Shown here: one piece after another, positions 51,745 to 59,915 of the stretch | Layout of the letters: every line of letters begins with the position of its first letter | Position numbering within the stretch: the first letter of the stretch is position 1 | Assembly (NCBI GenBank): GCA_049323915.1 | Contig: JBMOPC010000059.1 | Coordinates: 1 to 64,000, forward strand | Source of the DNA: BRHc4a sp049323915 | Lineage (GTDB): Bacteria; Bacillota; Desulfotomaculia; Desulfotomaculales; Desulfocucumaceae | Reading direction: 5' to 3' | DNA: 64,000 bases | Position numbers and translations under genes: made by a program | The notes under the pieces: generated by a model | What the model was told of the DNA's origin: nothing | Databases searched by the model: none | Seen by the model: only the letters and a program-made list of their open reading frames with translations

Positions 51745-51755
51745 TGGCATGACCA
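51745..51755. promoter_or_regulatory. Additional GntR-type operator
   Basis: TGGCATGACCA, one mismatch from a perfect palindrome, midway between the TAXI and suyAB promoters. A degenerate half-site (GGGTAGTACGG) lies 16 bases further. Confidence 0.5.
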
Positions 51756-51852
51756 CTGACCAAAAATATGGGGTAGTACGGACGAACTGACCACATGATT
51801 TTTCATAGAAAATTAAAAATAAATAAGATGATAGATTTTATTGGGAATCTAA

Positions 51853-51904
51853 TTGACAGGTGAGAAAAAGGGGAGTAAAATATGAATGTGAATTGGTAGT
51901 ACCA
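51853..51904 (+). promoter_or_regulatory. Promoter and operator of suyAB
   Basis: TTGACA (51853-51858), 17 bases, TAAAAT (51876-51881), operator TGGTAGTACCA (51894-51904) starting near +6. Confidence 0.8.
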
Positions 51905-52038
51905 CTGACCTCCTACCATAATAAAAAGAATGTAAGGGTGTTTTAGCGTGTCAGCTGGAGGTGAGAAATGCTCTTATTCCATCAGGTTACCTGGTTGATC
52001 AGTCAATTATAAATCTTTTACGAGAGGGGGACCATTAA

Positions 52039-52317
52039 ATGACCAGATTTATCGTACATGACAAGAATGATTCCGTGGGAGTGGCCGTCACCGATATCAA
52101 GGCTGGGGAAACAGTGGAAGGATGGGTAATGGAAGACGACTCCACCATTACTGTAATCTCTAAGAGCGACATACCCCTGGGCCACAAAATTGCCCTGGTG
52201 CCCGTAAAAGCCGGTGAAAAAATCATCAAGTACAGCGTAAGCATTGGCAAGACAGTACAGGACATAGCGGTGGGCGAGCATGTACACATCCATAATTTAA
52301 AGACTGTGAGGTGGTAA
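52039..52317 (+). CDS. suyA: (R)-sulfolactate sulfo-lyase small subunit (SAF domain), SuyA-like
   Basis: 92 residues, a stand-alone SAF domain: FIVHDKNDSVGVAVTDIKAGETVEGWVM, SDIPLGHKIALVPVKAGEKIIKYSVSIGKTVQDIAVGEHVHIHNL, ending KTVRW. Altronate dehydratases carry such a domain as an N-terminal part or separate subunit, and SuyA is the version of sulfolactate sulfo-lyase. With SuyB it would cleave (R)-sulfolactate to pyruvate and sulfite in the cytoplasm. Ribosome binding site GAGAGGGGG. Altronate or galactarate dehydratase remains the alternative reading. Confidence 0.78.
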   Translation: MTRFIVHDKNDSVGVAVTDIKAGETVEGWVMEDDSTITVISKSDIPLGHKIALVPVKAGEKIIKYSVSIGKTVQDIAVGEHVHIHNLKTVRW

Positions 52318-52319
52318 AA

Positions 52320-53477
52320 TTGACATTTCCGACTTTTTTAGGATATCGTCGTGAGAACGGCAGGGTTGGAATCCGCAACCATGTCGTCATACTTCCCCTG
52401 GACGACCTTTCCAACGCAGCTTGCGAAGCTGTGGCAAACAACATAAAAGGCACCCTGGCGCTGCCGCACGCGTACGGCCGTCTTCAGTTCGGCGAAGACC
52501 TGGATCTGTTCTTCAGGACACTGATCGGAACCGGAAGCAACCCCAACGTTGCCGCAGTGGTTGTAATCGGTATCGAGCCCCAGTGGACCAGCGTCGTGGT
52601 GGAAGGAATCGCCAAGACCGGCAAGCCGGTAACAGGATTTGCCATTGAGCGCAACGGCGACCTCAAGACCATCGAAATGGCATCCCGCAAGGCCAAGGAG
52701 TATGTACAGTGGGCAACCGAGCTGCAAAAAGTTACCTGCACCGTGGATGAGCTGTACGTATCCACCAAGTGCGGCGAGTCCGACACCACATCCGGACTGG
52801 CCGGCAACCCCACAGTGGGCCGTGCTTTTGAAAGACTGCTTGACGCCGGCGCAACCTTAAGCTTTGGTGAGACCTCCGAGATCACCGGCGGCGAAGATAT
52901 TGTTAAAGCCCATGCCGCTACCCCCGAAGTGGGAGAAGCTTTCTACAAGATATGGAGCGAGTACAACGAGTTTATCCTCAGCCAGGGAGTAGACCTTTCC
53001 GGCTCACAGCCCACCAAGGGCAACATTACCGGCGGCCTCACCACCATCGAAGAAAAGGCCCTCGGAAACATCACCAAGATCGGAAGGTGCAAATATGTAG
53101 GAGTTCTGAAGCCTGCTGAGGCACCCGCCGGAAAAGGTCTCTGGTTTATGGACACATCATCGGCGGCTGCCGAGGCAGTAACACTGTGGGCGGCTTCCGG
53201 AGCAGTGGTTCACTTCTTCCCCACCGGGCAGGGCAATATCATAGGAAACCCCATCATCCCGGTTATCAAGCTTTCTGCCAACCCGCTGACAGTATCCACC
53301 ATGTCCGAGCATATCGACGTCGACGTAAGCGGTGTTCTGCGCCGCGAGATGAACTTGGACCAGGCTGCGGACGCTCTCCTGGAAATGTTGATCCGCACCT
53401 GCAACGGCCGTTTTACTGCCAACGAGGCACTGGGACACAGGGAATTCGTTCTGACCAAGCTGTACCGCAGCGCATAA
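52320..53477 (+). CDS. suyB: (R)-sulfolactate sulfo-lyase large subunit, SuyB-like
   Basis: 385 residues from TTG 52320 behind GAGGTGG (GTG 52311 overlaps suyA and is less well placed). UxaA-family N-terminus TFLGYRRENGRVGIRNHVVIL, then DDLSNAACEAVANNIKGTLALPH, STKCGESDTTSGLAGNPTVG with the conserved Cys, SQPTKGNITGGLTTIEEKALGNI and HFFPTGQGNIIGNPIIPVIK. The run of residues fits SuyB better than UxaA as I recall these families. The codon choice is richer in C and G at third positions than neighbours (for example GGCAAC, ATCAAG), compatible with high expression. The terminator at 53524 follows. Confidence 0.78.
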   Translation: MTFPTFLGYRRENGRVGIRNHVVILPLDDLSNAACEAVANNIKGTLALPHAYGRLQFGEDLDLFFRTLIGTGSNPNVAAVVVIGIEPQWTSVVVEGIAKTGKPVTGFAIERNGDLKTIEMASRKAKEYVQWATELQKVTCTVDELYVSTKCGESDTTSGLAGNPTVGRAFERLLDAGATLSFGETSEITGGEDIVKAHAATPEVGEAFYKIWSEYNEFILSQGVDLSGSQPTKGNITGGLTTIEEKALGNITKIGRCKYVGVLKPAEAPAGKGLWFMDTSSAAAEAVTLWAASGAVVHFFPTGQGNIIGNPIIPVIKLSANPLTVSTMSEHIDVDVSGVLRREMNLDQAADALLEMLIRTCNGRFTANEALGHREFVLTKLYRSA

Positions 53478-53523
53478 TCCGAAATTTGTTGTTTCGGTTG
53501 ATTTATATAAAACCTTTTCCCCG

Positions 53524-53557
53524 GGCTGCAGGCGTTACCCGCCGCAGCCTTTTTTTC
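53524..53557 (+). terminator. Rho-independent terminator of suyAB
   Basis: GGCTGC and GCAGCC outer arms, GGCG/CGCC inner arms, followed by TTTTTTT. Confidence 0.85.
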
Positions 53558-53567
53558 TATATTAAAA

Positions 53568-53685
53568 AGGGGCTCCGCCCCTTCGGACGGTATAGACGTC
53601 CTACCCCAACTGAAGCAAGGGGGACGCCCCCCCTTGGTGTATTGTCAGACGGGCCACTTTATCTATAAAAGGGGCTGCCGCCCCT
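53568..53685. repeat. GGGGC palindromic intergenic repeats
   Basis: Three GC-rich hairpins in 120 bases: AGGGGC-TCC-GCCCCT (53568-53582), AAGGGGG-ACG-CCCCC..CTT (53617-53635) and AGGGGC-TGCC-GCCCCT (53670-53685). No gene is present in 53478-53707. Confidence 0.6.
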
Positions 53686-53707
53686 GGACGCACCGGTCCT
53701 TGAAAAA

Positions 53708-54550
53708 CTATCCTTTGACAGGATTCACAAGCCGGTCCGGAAAAGTCCATATATGTCCTTTCAGTGCGATTACAGTTCCGAACAGCAGTCCCTTGTCCCT
53801 GTACTCAAAGAACTTTTTTTGCCCCGACAGAATTGCCCGCTGAATTGTTGCCTGGTCTAATCGGCCGATGCCGGCAGTCACCATCTGGCCGCTGATATCG
53901 GTAAGGGGGTCCAGGTGTTCTGCCGGGACACGGACAATTTCCGGATGGTCGGCGTTTACTGCGTTGGCTATCATGGTGGCGCAGGCATCGGCCAGGGCTG
54001 CGTTCCCGGCCAGGGCCACCACGGCGGAAGATATGCCCTTGGTGAAGCTCCTTCCCCCATATCCGCTGGTGGCTATACCACCCAATCCATAATCTTCCCT
54101 TAAATCAAGGAAATGAGTAATTTTTGCGCAAGCCAGGTCGGTTACAATCCCGACCCGCAGTGAGGAGCCAGGCTCTATGCGAAAGGCAATATCCCCGCCA
54201 TTGTTTACAATAACCCTTGTGGCCCCCTGTGCGGCAGCGGCTTCCAGGACCCCGTCGGCGATGGCGCCCGCCACAGCCGCCATGGGGGTGATATCCGGCT
54301 GGCCGGTGGCCCGGGTTGCTTCAATCATTCTGTTCAGTACAGAAGGGCTGGCATGGTGGGTGGTGGCCCGGGAAGATAACTCCTTTGCCATGCCAATGGC
54401 GGAGGATAGCTCTTTCAGCTGCCGTATGGCCGTGTCAGCCCCCTTTATGGCAGCGCCGGTCATGGGCTTTCCCTCTGAGGATGCCTCTATGACCATGGAT
54501 ATGGGCCCGTGTTCCACCATAACTTTTCCGGGGGCTATTTCACGGTGCAT
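53708..54550 (-). CDS. UPF0280 family protein (COG2122, ApbE-like superfamily)
   Basis: 280 residues from ATG 54550 (GGAGG site at seven bases); a longer open frame upstream merely reads through a stuttering repeat and is rejected. Signatures: GPISMVIEASSEGKPMT near the start, RATTHHASPSVLNRMIEATRATGQPDITPMAAVAGAIADGVLE, VNNGGDIAFRIEPGS and GIATSGYGGRSFTKGISSAVVAL. The NNGGDI segment resembles that of ApbE, the FAD:protein FMN transferase, and the two families share a fold. Function of UPF0280 is not known. Last gene of the nicotinate cluster. Confidence 0.85.
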   Translation of the reverse strand: MHREIAPGKVMVEHGPISMVIEASSEGKPMTGAAIKGADTAIRQLKELSSAIGMAKELSSRATTHHASPSVLNRMIEATRATGQPDITPMAAVAGAIADGVLEAAAAQGATRVIVNNGGDIAFRIEPGSSLRVGIVTDLACAKITHFLDLREDYGLGGIATSGYGGRSFTKGISSAVVALAGNAALADACATMIANAVNADHPEIVRVPAEHLDPLTDISGQMVTAGIGRLDQATIQRAILSGQKKFFEYRDKGLLFGTVIALKGHIWTFPDRLVNPVKG

Positions 54551-54564
54551 AAACTGCCTCCAAC

Positions 54565-54600
54565 TTGTCAGAATACAGAAGACAGGAGACAGGAGACAGA
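54565..54600. repeat. Stuttering intergenic repeat
   Basis: Imperfect tandem units of 7-8 bases (AGAAGACAGGAGACAGGAGAC). Similar stuttering sequence occurs at 60806-60840, 61060-61088 and 63817-63848. Confidence 0.55.
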
Positions 54601-54670
54601 ATGATAAGCTGCGTTCCAAATTATGGATTCTGGATTGCGACACTTAAGATCCGGCTCCTTGGGCTTAGTG

Positions 54671-55261
54671 TCACCTTAGCCCGTCCTCACCCTTGACTTC
54701 TTCCACCTTAAGCCCGCCGATCCTGGCCAGAGGCCGGCCGGAATCGGTCACCGCCACTACCAGGACCAGCTCGTCAGCCCTGGGGGCGTCAGGGACCCGC
54801 ACTTCCATGGAGTCAAAGTGCGACCGGACAAAGGCCGCGTTTTTAAAATGCAGTGGCACATCTATGGCTACCCCGGGATAGCCGATCTTTTTGGAAGACG
54901 GTATGATGGCCTTTCCTCCGCCTACGTTTTCTCTCATAGGCTTGCCCAGTTTGGGGTGCATCAGAGCCGCGCAGTGCTCCAGCTCTCCCTGATCGCCGGC
55001 TATGGCCGCCTTGCCGTAGCTGTGGACGGCGAAAGGTTCAATTCCAAGGGCAGCCACCGCCTTTTTGGTAAGCATTTCTCCCAGTTCCTCGCTCCAGTCG
55101 TAGAGGAGAGACAGGTCCTCCTGGTATTTGCCTGCGTAAGGGTTTTTGAACACAGCCACAACCGCAGCCTTTCGGGTGGGCTTATCCAATTTTTTCAGCC
55201 CCTCAAGCCAGGTCTCTTCAATAACGGTGTGCAATTTTCTGATTTCAGCTTTTGCTTCCAT
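54671..55261 (-). CDS. Amino acid synthesis family protein (DUF1185)
   Basis: 196 residues, start ATG behind GGGAGGT. Family pattern: IRKLHTVIEETWLEGLKKLDKPTRKAAVVAVFKNPYAGKYQEDLSLLYDWSEELGEMLTKKAVAALG in short, with GKAAIAGDQGELEHCAALMHPKLGKPMRENVGGGKAIIPSSKK and DVPLHFKNAAFVRSHFDSMEVRVPDAPRADELVL after it. The family name is historical; no reaction is established. It is often found with ring-cleavage and amidohydrolase genes. Here it lies between UPF0280 and the symporter in the nicotinate cluster. Confidence 0.85.
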   Translation of the reverse strand: MEAKAEIRKLHTVIEETWLEGLKKLDKPTRKAAVVAVFKNPYAGKYQEDLSLLYDWSEELGEMLTKKAVAALGIEPFAVHSYGKAAIAGDQGELEHCAALMHPKLGKPMRENVGGGKAIIPSSKKIGYPGVAIDVPLHFKNAAFVRSHFDSMEVRVPDAPRADELVLVVAVTDSGRPLARIGGLKVEEVKGEDGLR

Positions 55262-55338
55262 TGATCAAGCTCTACCTCCCGGGAATAAATAGGGGGGAGA
55301 GGGCTGAAATGCCTACCTTCCCCCCGTGATTAAGATTG

Positions 55339-56817
55339 TTAAATGGCGTTCTTTTCTTTAAGCGCAGTGTTTATATATCCTATGAACTCCTCTGCCTTCT
55401 CCCTGGGGGGGGCGGTCAGCAGGCTGACGATGACAAAAAGTGAAGCCGAGACAATGCCGCTCCATACCCCCGGCCCCCAACCCAGGGGCTTAACGCCGCC
55501 GAACTGGAACCAGAAGGCGATTATACCTCCCACAATGATGCTGGTAATGGCCCCTGTCGCTGTTCCCCTCTTCCAGAAGAATGCGCCGATAATAGACGGC
55601 ACGATTACCAGCAGCCCTGCTGAGGACGCCACTGAAAGCACAGCTATAAGTCCCAGCTTAAGTGAGGCGAATATGAACGCCACTATGGCAAATATGGGCA
55701 CAAATATTTTTCCCACCGAAAGGAGTGTGCTTTCCTCCGCTCCGGGGTTCAGCTGCTTAACGACATCCTGGGAAACCATGGACGACAGTGTGAGAATGAT
55801 TGAGTTAATGGTGGAGATGGCCGCCGCGGTTATTCCCACCATTACCAGAAGGGATATGCCCACTGGAATAATGTCCAGGGCCAGCAGGCTGGGAGTGGCA
55901 AGGTCCCCGCTCTTGAGGTTGGGAATGAGCGCCCTGGCGGATAATCCCCAGATGATGGAGATTGAAGTGTATACGAAGCCGAAGGCCAGGAATCCCATCA
56001 GCATGGTCCTCATGGCGCTCAGTGACTTGGGAATGAACAGCCTCTGGCTGACCTGCGGGTTGGACAGGCAGAAGAAAAACCAGGGCAGGGCCAGGGCCAC
56101 GAACGCCTTATGGTTGAAGAATCCCGGCCCGGGGACCGTCAGCCACTTGGCATGTTTGGTCTCTAGGGTTTCGATAAGCCCTCCGAAGCCGCCGAAGGCG
56201 CCGTATACCACAAAGAGCACCGAGAGGGTGGACACGGTGATCATCACCAGGGCCTGAAGCGAGTCGGTCCATGCAACGGCCCTCATCCCTCCCATATAGG
56301 CCCATACTATGGCGACGAAGGTAGCTATAACTAAGCCTGCCGTAAATGGGATGGCCCCTTTTGACATCCCCTGCATCAGCGCTCCTATACCAATCAACTG
56401 GACGGCGCTGTATGGGATCAGGAACAGTATCGAGGCCAGCGCGGTTAGTATCTGCAGGGACTTGCTTTGGTACCTGTCCCCCAGCAGTTCGGAAGGTGTT
56501 ATATAATTATACTTTTTACCGGCCAGCCAGAACCTGGGGCCGAAGAAGGCCACCAGCACAAGACCGGAAAGATAGATCAGTTCAAACCCCCAGGCGCCCA
56601 CACCGCCGATGTACGTAAGGCCTGCCAGGCCCACCAGCATGAATGCGCTGTATGTTGTGGCGCTGTAAGTCAGTGCTGAAATAAAACCTCCAACGGCCCT
56701 GTTGGCCAGGAAAAAGTCCGTGACTCCCTGGGTCATGCCGCGCTTGGCGTATACAGCCACTATTGTGCCGACTATAAAATAAAGGGCTATGGCTGTATAA
56801 ATGTAAGAAGCCTTCAT
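55339..56817 (-). CDS. Sodium:solute symporter (SSS family), candidate nicotinate importer
   Basis: 492 residues, about 13 membrane segments. SSS family signatures: GVTDFFLANRAVGGFISALTYSATTYSAFMLVGLAGLTYIGG at the N-terminus, FGPRFWLAGKKYNYITPSELLGDRYQSKSLQIL, and MGGMRAVAWTDSLQALVM. Closest in layout to pantothenate/proline-type transporters (PanF-like). Preceded three bases upstream by a 60-residue membrane protein, a pairing typical of PanF-type symporters. Location with nicotinate dehydrogenase suggests nicotinate or a related acid as substrate. Confidence 0.88.
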   Translation of the reverse strand: MKASYIYTAIALYFIVGTIVAVYAKRGMTQGVTDFFLANRAVGGFISALTYSATTYSAFMLVGLAGLTYIGGVGAWGFELIYLSGLVLVAFFGPRFWLAGKKYNYITPSELLGDRYQSKSLQILTALASILFLIPYSAVQLIGIGALMQGMSKGAIPFTAGLVIATFVAIVWAYMGGMRAVAWTDSLQALVMITVSTLSVLFVVYGAFGGFGGLIETLETKHAKWLTVPGPGFFNHKAFVALALPWFFFCLSNPQVSQRLFIPKSLSAMRTMLMGFLAFGFVYTSISIIWGLSARALIPNLKSGDLATPSLLALDIIPVGISLLVMVGITAAAISTINSIILTLSSMVSQDVVKQLNPGAEESTLLSVGKIFVPIFAIVAFIFASLKLGLIAVLSVASSAGLLVIVPSIIGAFFWKRGTATGAITSIIVGGIIAFWFQFGGVKPLGWGPGVWSGIVSASLFVIVSLLTAPPREKAEEFIGYINTALKEKNAI

Positions 56818-56820
56818 ATG

Positions 56821-57003
56821 TTAATCCCTCCATTTACTTGTAATAACACCGACACTGGCGATTGCCACTAAGGCGAATACTCCCCAGTAAAGGAATGCTC
56901 CGTAAAACTTTGCCACATTGGACAGGAAATAATAAGGCACGGTAAAAGCCGACATCACAAGGATGAAGAACCATATTACCCAACCGATTAACTGGCCTTG
57001 CAT
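56821..57003 (-). CDS. Small membrane partner of the symporter
   Basis: 60 residues from ATG 57003 behind GAAGGAGGTG; a longer in-frame start overlaps that ribosome binding site. Two membrane helices (VIWFFILVMSAFTVPYYFL and AFLYWGVFALVAIASVGVIT). Resembles DUF3311/DUF997-type small subunits that accompany SSS transporters. Separated from the symporter start by three bases. Confidence 0.75.
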   Translation of the reverse strand: MQGQLIGWVIWFFILVMSAFTVPYYFLSNVAKFYGAFLYWGVFALVAIASVGVITSKWRD

Positions 57004-57040
57004 AGTTTTCACCTCCTTCACACTGGAATGGGCAAACTTG

Positions 57041-59320
57041 TTATTTATCGCTTCTACCGGACTCCAAGGCGGAGATAATCCTCTCCGGCGTCAGCGGAAG
57101 GTCGTAAAACCTGGCGGCCAGAGCGACACTTATGGCGTTGGCTATGGCCGCAGCGGTGGGGATCAGCGCCGGCTCGCCGACGCCTTTGGCCCCGAATGGG
57201 CCGGTAATCTCCGGGTCCTCTACGATGACTGTGTATATTTCGGGGATGTCCAGGCTCATTGGCACAAGGTACCCGGCGTAGCGGGGATTACGGATCACTC
57301 CTCCGGACAGTTTCACCTCCTCTAATAGAGCATAGCCCATACCCATCATACATCCCCCTTCTATTTGTCCCTCCACGGACTGGGGATTGATGGCCCGCCC
57401 GACGTCGTGGGCTGCGACCAGCCGGGTGACGGCAACTTTGCCGGTCTCCTCGTCTACTTTGACTTCGGCCACCTGGGTGGCGTAGCTATACGCGGCGTAA
57501 GGATTGCCCTGCCCGGCGCCGTCCAGCCCGGTGGCCGGGGGGTTGAACCAGCCGCTTCCCAGGGTGAGAATTCCCTTTTTGCGGCAGGCGGACAAAACTT
57601 CCCTCACCGTCAGGGATGTTTTTTCTCCGCATAGTAAGACTAGGCCGTTTTTCAGGGACAAACTGCCGGTGTCTGCCCCAAGGATTGCCCCTGCTTCCCG
57701 GATCAGGGTTTCCTTGACCTGGCGTGCCGCCATGCACACAGCATTGCCGGAAATGTATGTCTGCCGGCTGGCCGAGGTGGCCCCGGCATCGGGGCTTGCT
57801 CCTGTATCACCGGAGAATACTGTCACATCATTTATGTCCACACCAAGCTCTTCCGCCGCCATCTGGGCCAGTACCGTGTTTGATCCCTGCCCTATGTCGG
57901 CGCAGCCTGTCAACACCAGCACGGTGCCGTCATCCAGTAAATCCAGGAAGGCCCCCGACGGGTTCGGCGCCCCGGTGTTTCCTATGCCGTACCACATGCA
58001 GCCCACACCCACGCCGTGGTTTTTCGGCGGCTTATCCAGCATGCCCAGTTCACGTGCCCTGTCCCGGGCCTTTTCGATGGTTTCACTGATGCCCACGCTC
58101 TGGGTAAGACACTGCCCTGTAACCGTGGTATCACCTGGTCTCAGGCAGTTGCGCAGACGTATGGTGAAAGGGTCTACGCCAAGGGCTTCGGCCAGAAGGT
58201 CCATCTGTGTTTCGTGGGCGAAAGCCACCTGCGGCACGCCGAAGCCGCGCATGGCCCCGGCGGTGGGATTGTTTGTATAGACGCAGTATGACTCGATAAG
58301 TGCGTTGGGAACCCTGTAAGGGCCTGTGGCGTGCACCGCCGCCCTTTTTAATGTTGCCGGGCCGTATGAGGCGTAAGCCCCTGTGTCACCCGTAATTTTC
58401 ACCTTTACCGCCAGGAGCCTGCCATCGGCGTCACAGGCGCTGGTGTAGTCTATAATGTATGGGTGCCGCTTGGGGGAGGACTGAAAGGACTCCTCGCGCC
58501 GGTACACCATGCGTGCCGGGCGGCCTGTCTTAAATGCCGCCAGCGCCAGAAGGCACTGCACCGAGATATCCAGTTTTCCTCCGAAGCCTCCGCCTGTGGA
58601 GGCCTGAACCACCCGGACCCTGTGCTGCCCTATTCCCAGAGTCCGGGCAACTTCTCGGCGGTCATAATGAGGGTTTTGGGTTGAAACCCAAATGGTGATT
58701 ACGTCGTCTTCCATCAACGCCACACCCGCCTCTGGCTCCAGGTAGGCGTGCTCAACCATCTGTGTTGTATACCGCCGTGTTATTACAACGCTGGCTGCCG
58801 CCAGGGAGGCCTCCACATCTCCGGTGGCTATTCTGGTTGCAGACTGCATATTGCTTTCCCCGTGAATGGACGGGACCCCTTCGGCCATGGCCGAGAGCGG
58901 GCAAAAAATCCCGGGGAGGGGCTGGTAGTCTATATGTATTTTATCAAGGGCCTCTTCCAGAGCTTCTTCATTCTCACCCACCACCAGGGCGATGGCGTCA
59001 CCCGCCCGGCGGATCCGGTCCTCAACCAGGACCGGCTCATCTTTTATTATAATGCCGACCCTGTTTTCTCCCGGGATATCAGCTGCCGTGTAAACCGCCA
59101 CCACACCCGGGACCTCCAATGCCCGGGAGTAGTCTATGCGGTTTAGGAGGGCGTGGGAAATATTGCTGCGCAGCACCCTGCAGTACAGGGCTCCCTTAAG
59201 CCTGATGTCAGCGGCGAACTGCGCCTTTCCCTTAACTTTGGCCGTGCCGTCCACCCTGCGGCAGCTCCGGCCAACGGTAGGAATTCCTTCGATATTGTTC
59301 TTTTCTCCAGACACTGTCAT
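57041..59320 (-). CDS. ndhL: Nicotinate dehydrogenase-type molybdopterin (large) subunit
   Basis: 759 residues, xanthine dehydrogenase family, single polypeptide (in Eubacterium barkeri this part is split into NdhL and NdhM). Molybdenum-cofactor motifs: STGGGFGGKLDISVQCL, GAMRGFGVPQVAFAHE, ADIGQGSNTVLAQMAAEELG, and the catalytic Glu in GPFGAKGVGEPALIP. The enzyme hydroxylates nicotinate at C6 to 6-hydroxynicotinate with water as oxygen source. Start overlaps the end of the small-subunit gene by four bases. Substrate assignment comes from the adjacent hnr and ena genes; a different N-heterocycle cannot be excluded from this protein alone. Confidence 0.82.
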   Translation of the reverse strand: MTVSGEKNNIEGIPTVGRSCRRVDGTAKVKGKAQFAADIRLKGALYCRVLRSNISHALLNRIDYSRALEVPGVVAVYTAADIPGENRVGIIIKDEPVLVEDRIRRAGDAIALVVGENEEALEEALDKIHIDYQPLPGIFCPLSAMAEGVPSIHGESNMQSATRIATGDVEASLAAASVVITRRYTTQMVEHAYLEPEAGVALMEDDVITIWVSTQNPHYDRREVARTLGIGQHRVRVVQASTGGGFGGKLDISVQCLLALAAFKTGRPARMVYRREESFQSSPKRHPYIIDYTSACDADGRLLAVKVKITGDTGAYASYGPATLKRAAVHATGPYRVPNALIESYCVYTNNPTAGAMRGFGVPQVAFAHETQMDLLAEALGVDPFTIRLRNCLRPGDTTVTGQCLTQSVGISETIEKARDRARELGMLDKPPKNHGVGVGCMWYGIGNTGAPNPSGAFLDLLDDGTVLVLTGCADIGQGSNTVLAQMAAEELGVDINDVTVFSGDTGASPDAGATSASRQTYISGNAVCMAARQVKETLIREAGAILGADTGSLSLKNGLVLLCGEKTSLTVREVLSACRKKGILTLGSGWFNPPATGLDGAGQGNPYAAYSYATQVAEVKVDEETGKVAVTRLVAAHDVGRAINPQSVEGQIEGGCMMGMGYALLEEVKLSGGVIRNPRYAGYLVPMSLDIPEIYTVIVEDPEITGPFGAKGVGEPALIPTAAAIANAISVALAARFYDLPLTPERIISALESGRSDK

Positions 59321-59814
59321 TCGGTTACCTCCCCGTCAGCCAGTTTTGACGCAGCCAGCAGGATGGCGTCCACTATCTTGACATACCCCGTGCACCGGCA
59401 AAGGTTTCCGGATATGGCTGTTTTTACGGATTCCACATCGGGCTCGGGGTTCCTGTCCAAGAGGGCCTTGGCCGTCAGGACCATTCCCGGCGTACAGTAC
59501 CCGCACTGAACCGCTCCTGCTTCAAGGAAGGCCTCCTGTATGGGGTGAAGTTTATCGTCCATGGTCATTCCTTCAATGGTTGTAATTTCCGCTCCGTTTG
59601 CGTCGGGTGCCAGCACCAGACAGGCATTTACCGGGGTCCCGTTGAGCAGTACGGTACAGGCGCCGCACTCCCCCTCGCCGCAGCCCTCTTTTGTGCCGGT
59701 AAGGCCCAGGTCTTCCCTCAGCACGTCCAGAAGCCGCCGGTTGGGGCTTACGGGTAGGTTTACCTCGCATCCGTTAACCTTTGCCGTTAAATTGAAGGGT
59801 TGCATTTTAACCAT
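59317..59814 (-). CDS. ndhS: Nicotinate dehydrogenase-type 2x[2Fe-2S] (small) subunit
   Basis: 165 residues from ATG 59814 behind CAGGTG; upstream in-frame codons have no ribosome binding site. N-terminal plant-type ferredoxin domain with CGEGECGACTVLLNG and the preceding/following Cys, then the alpha-helical domain with CGYCTPGM and CRCTGYVKI: all eight cluster cysteines are in place. It passes electrons from the molybdenum site to the FAD subunit. Confidence 0.9.
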   Translation of the reverse strand: MVKMQPFNLTAKVNGCEVNLPVSPNRRLLDVLREDLGLTGTKEGCGEGECGACTVLLNGTPVNACLVLAPDANGAEITTIEGMTMDDKLHPIQEAFLEAGAVQCGYCTPGMVLTAKALLDRNPEPDVESVKTAISGNLCRCTGYVKIVDAILLAASKLADGEVTE

Positions 59815-59915
59815 ACACTTCACCTGTGAATATTTTGTATTATTCAACAAAATGGTCAGATAAATCAAACTATCTGCAATATTAAGTCATAATATGTCAT
59901 AATTTCGCGAACAAC

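Noticed and set aside
53708..54643. Longer UPF0280 frame starting at 54643
   Set aside because: The extra 31 residues read through the stuttering repeat and lack a ribosome binding site; the ATG at 54550 has GGAGG at the right distance and gives a normal N-terminus.
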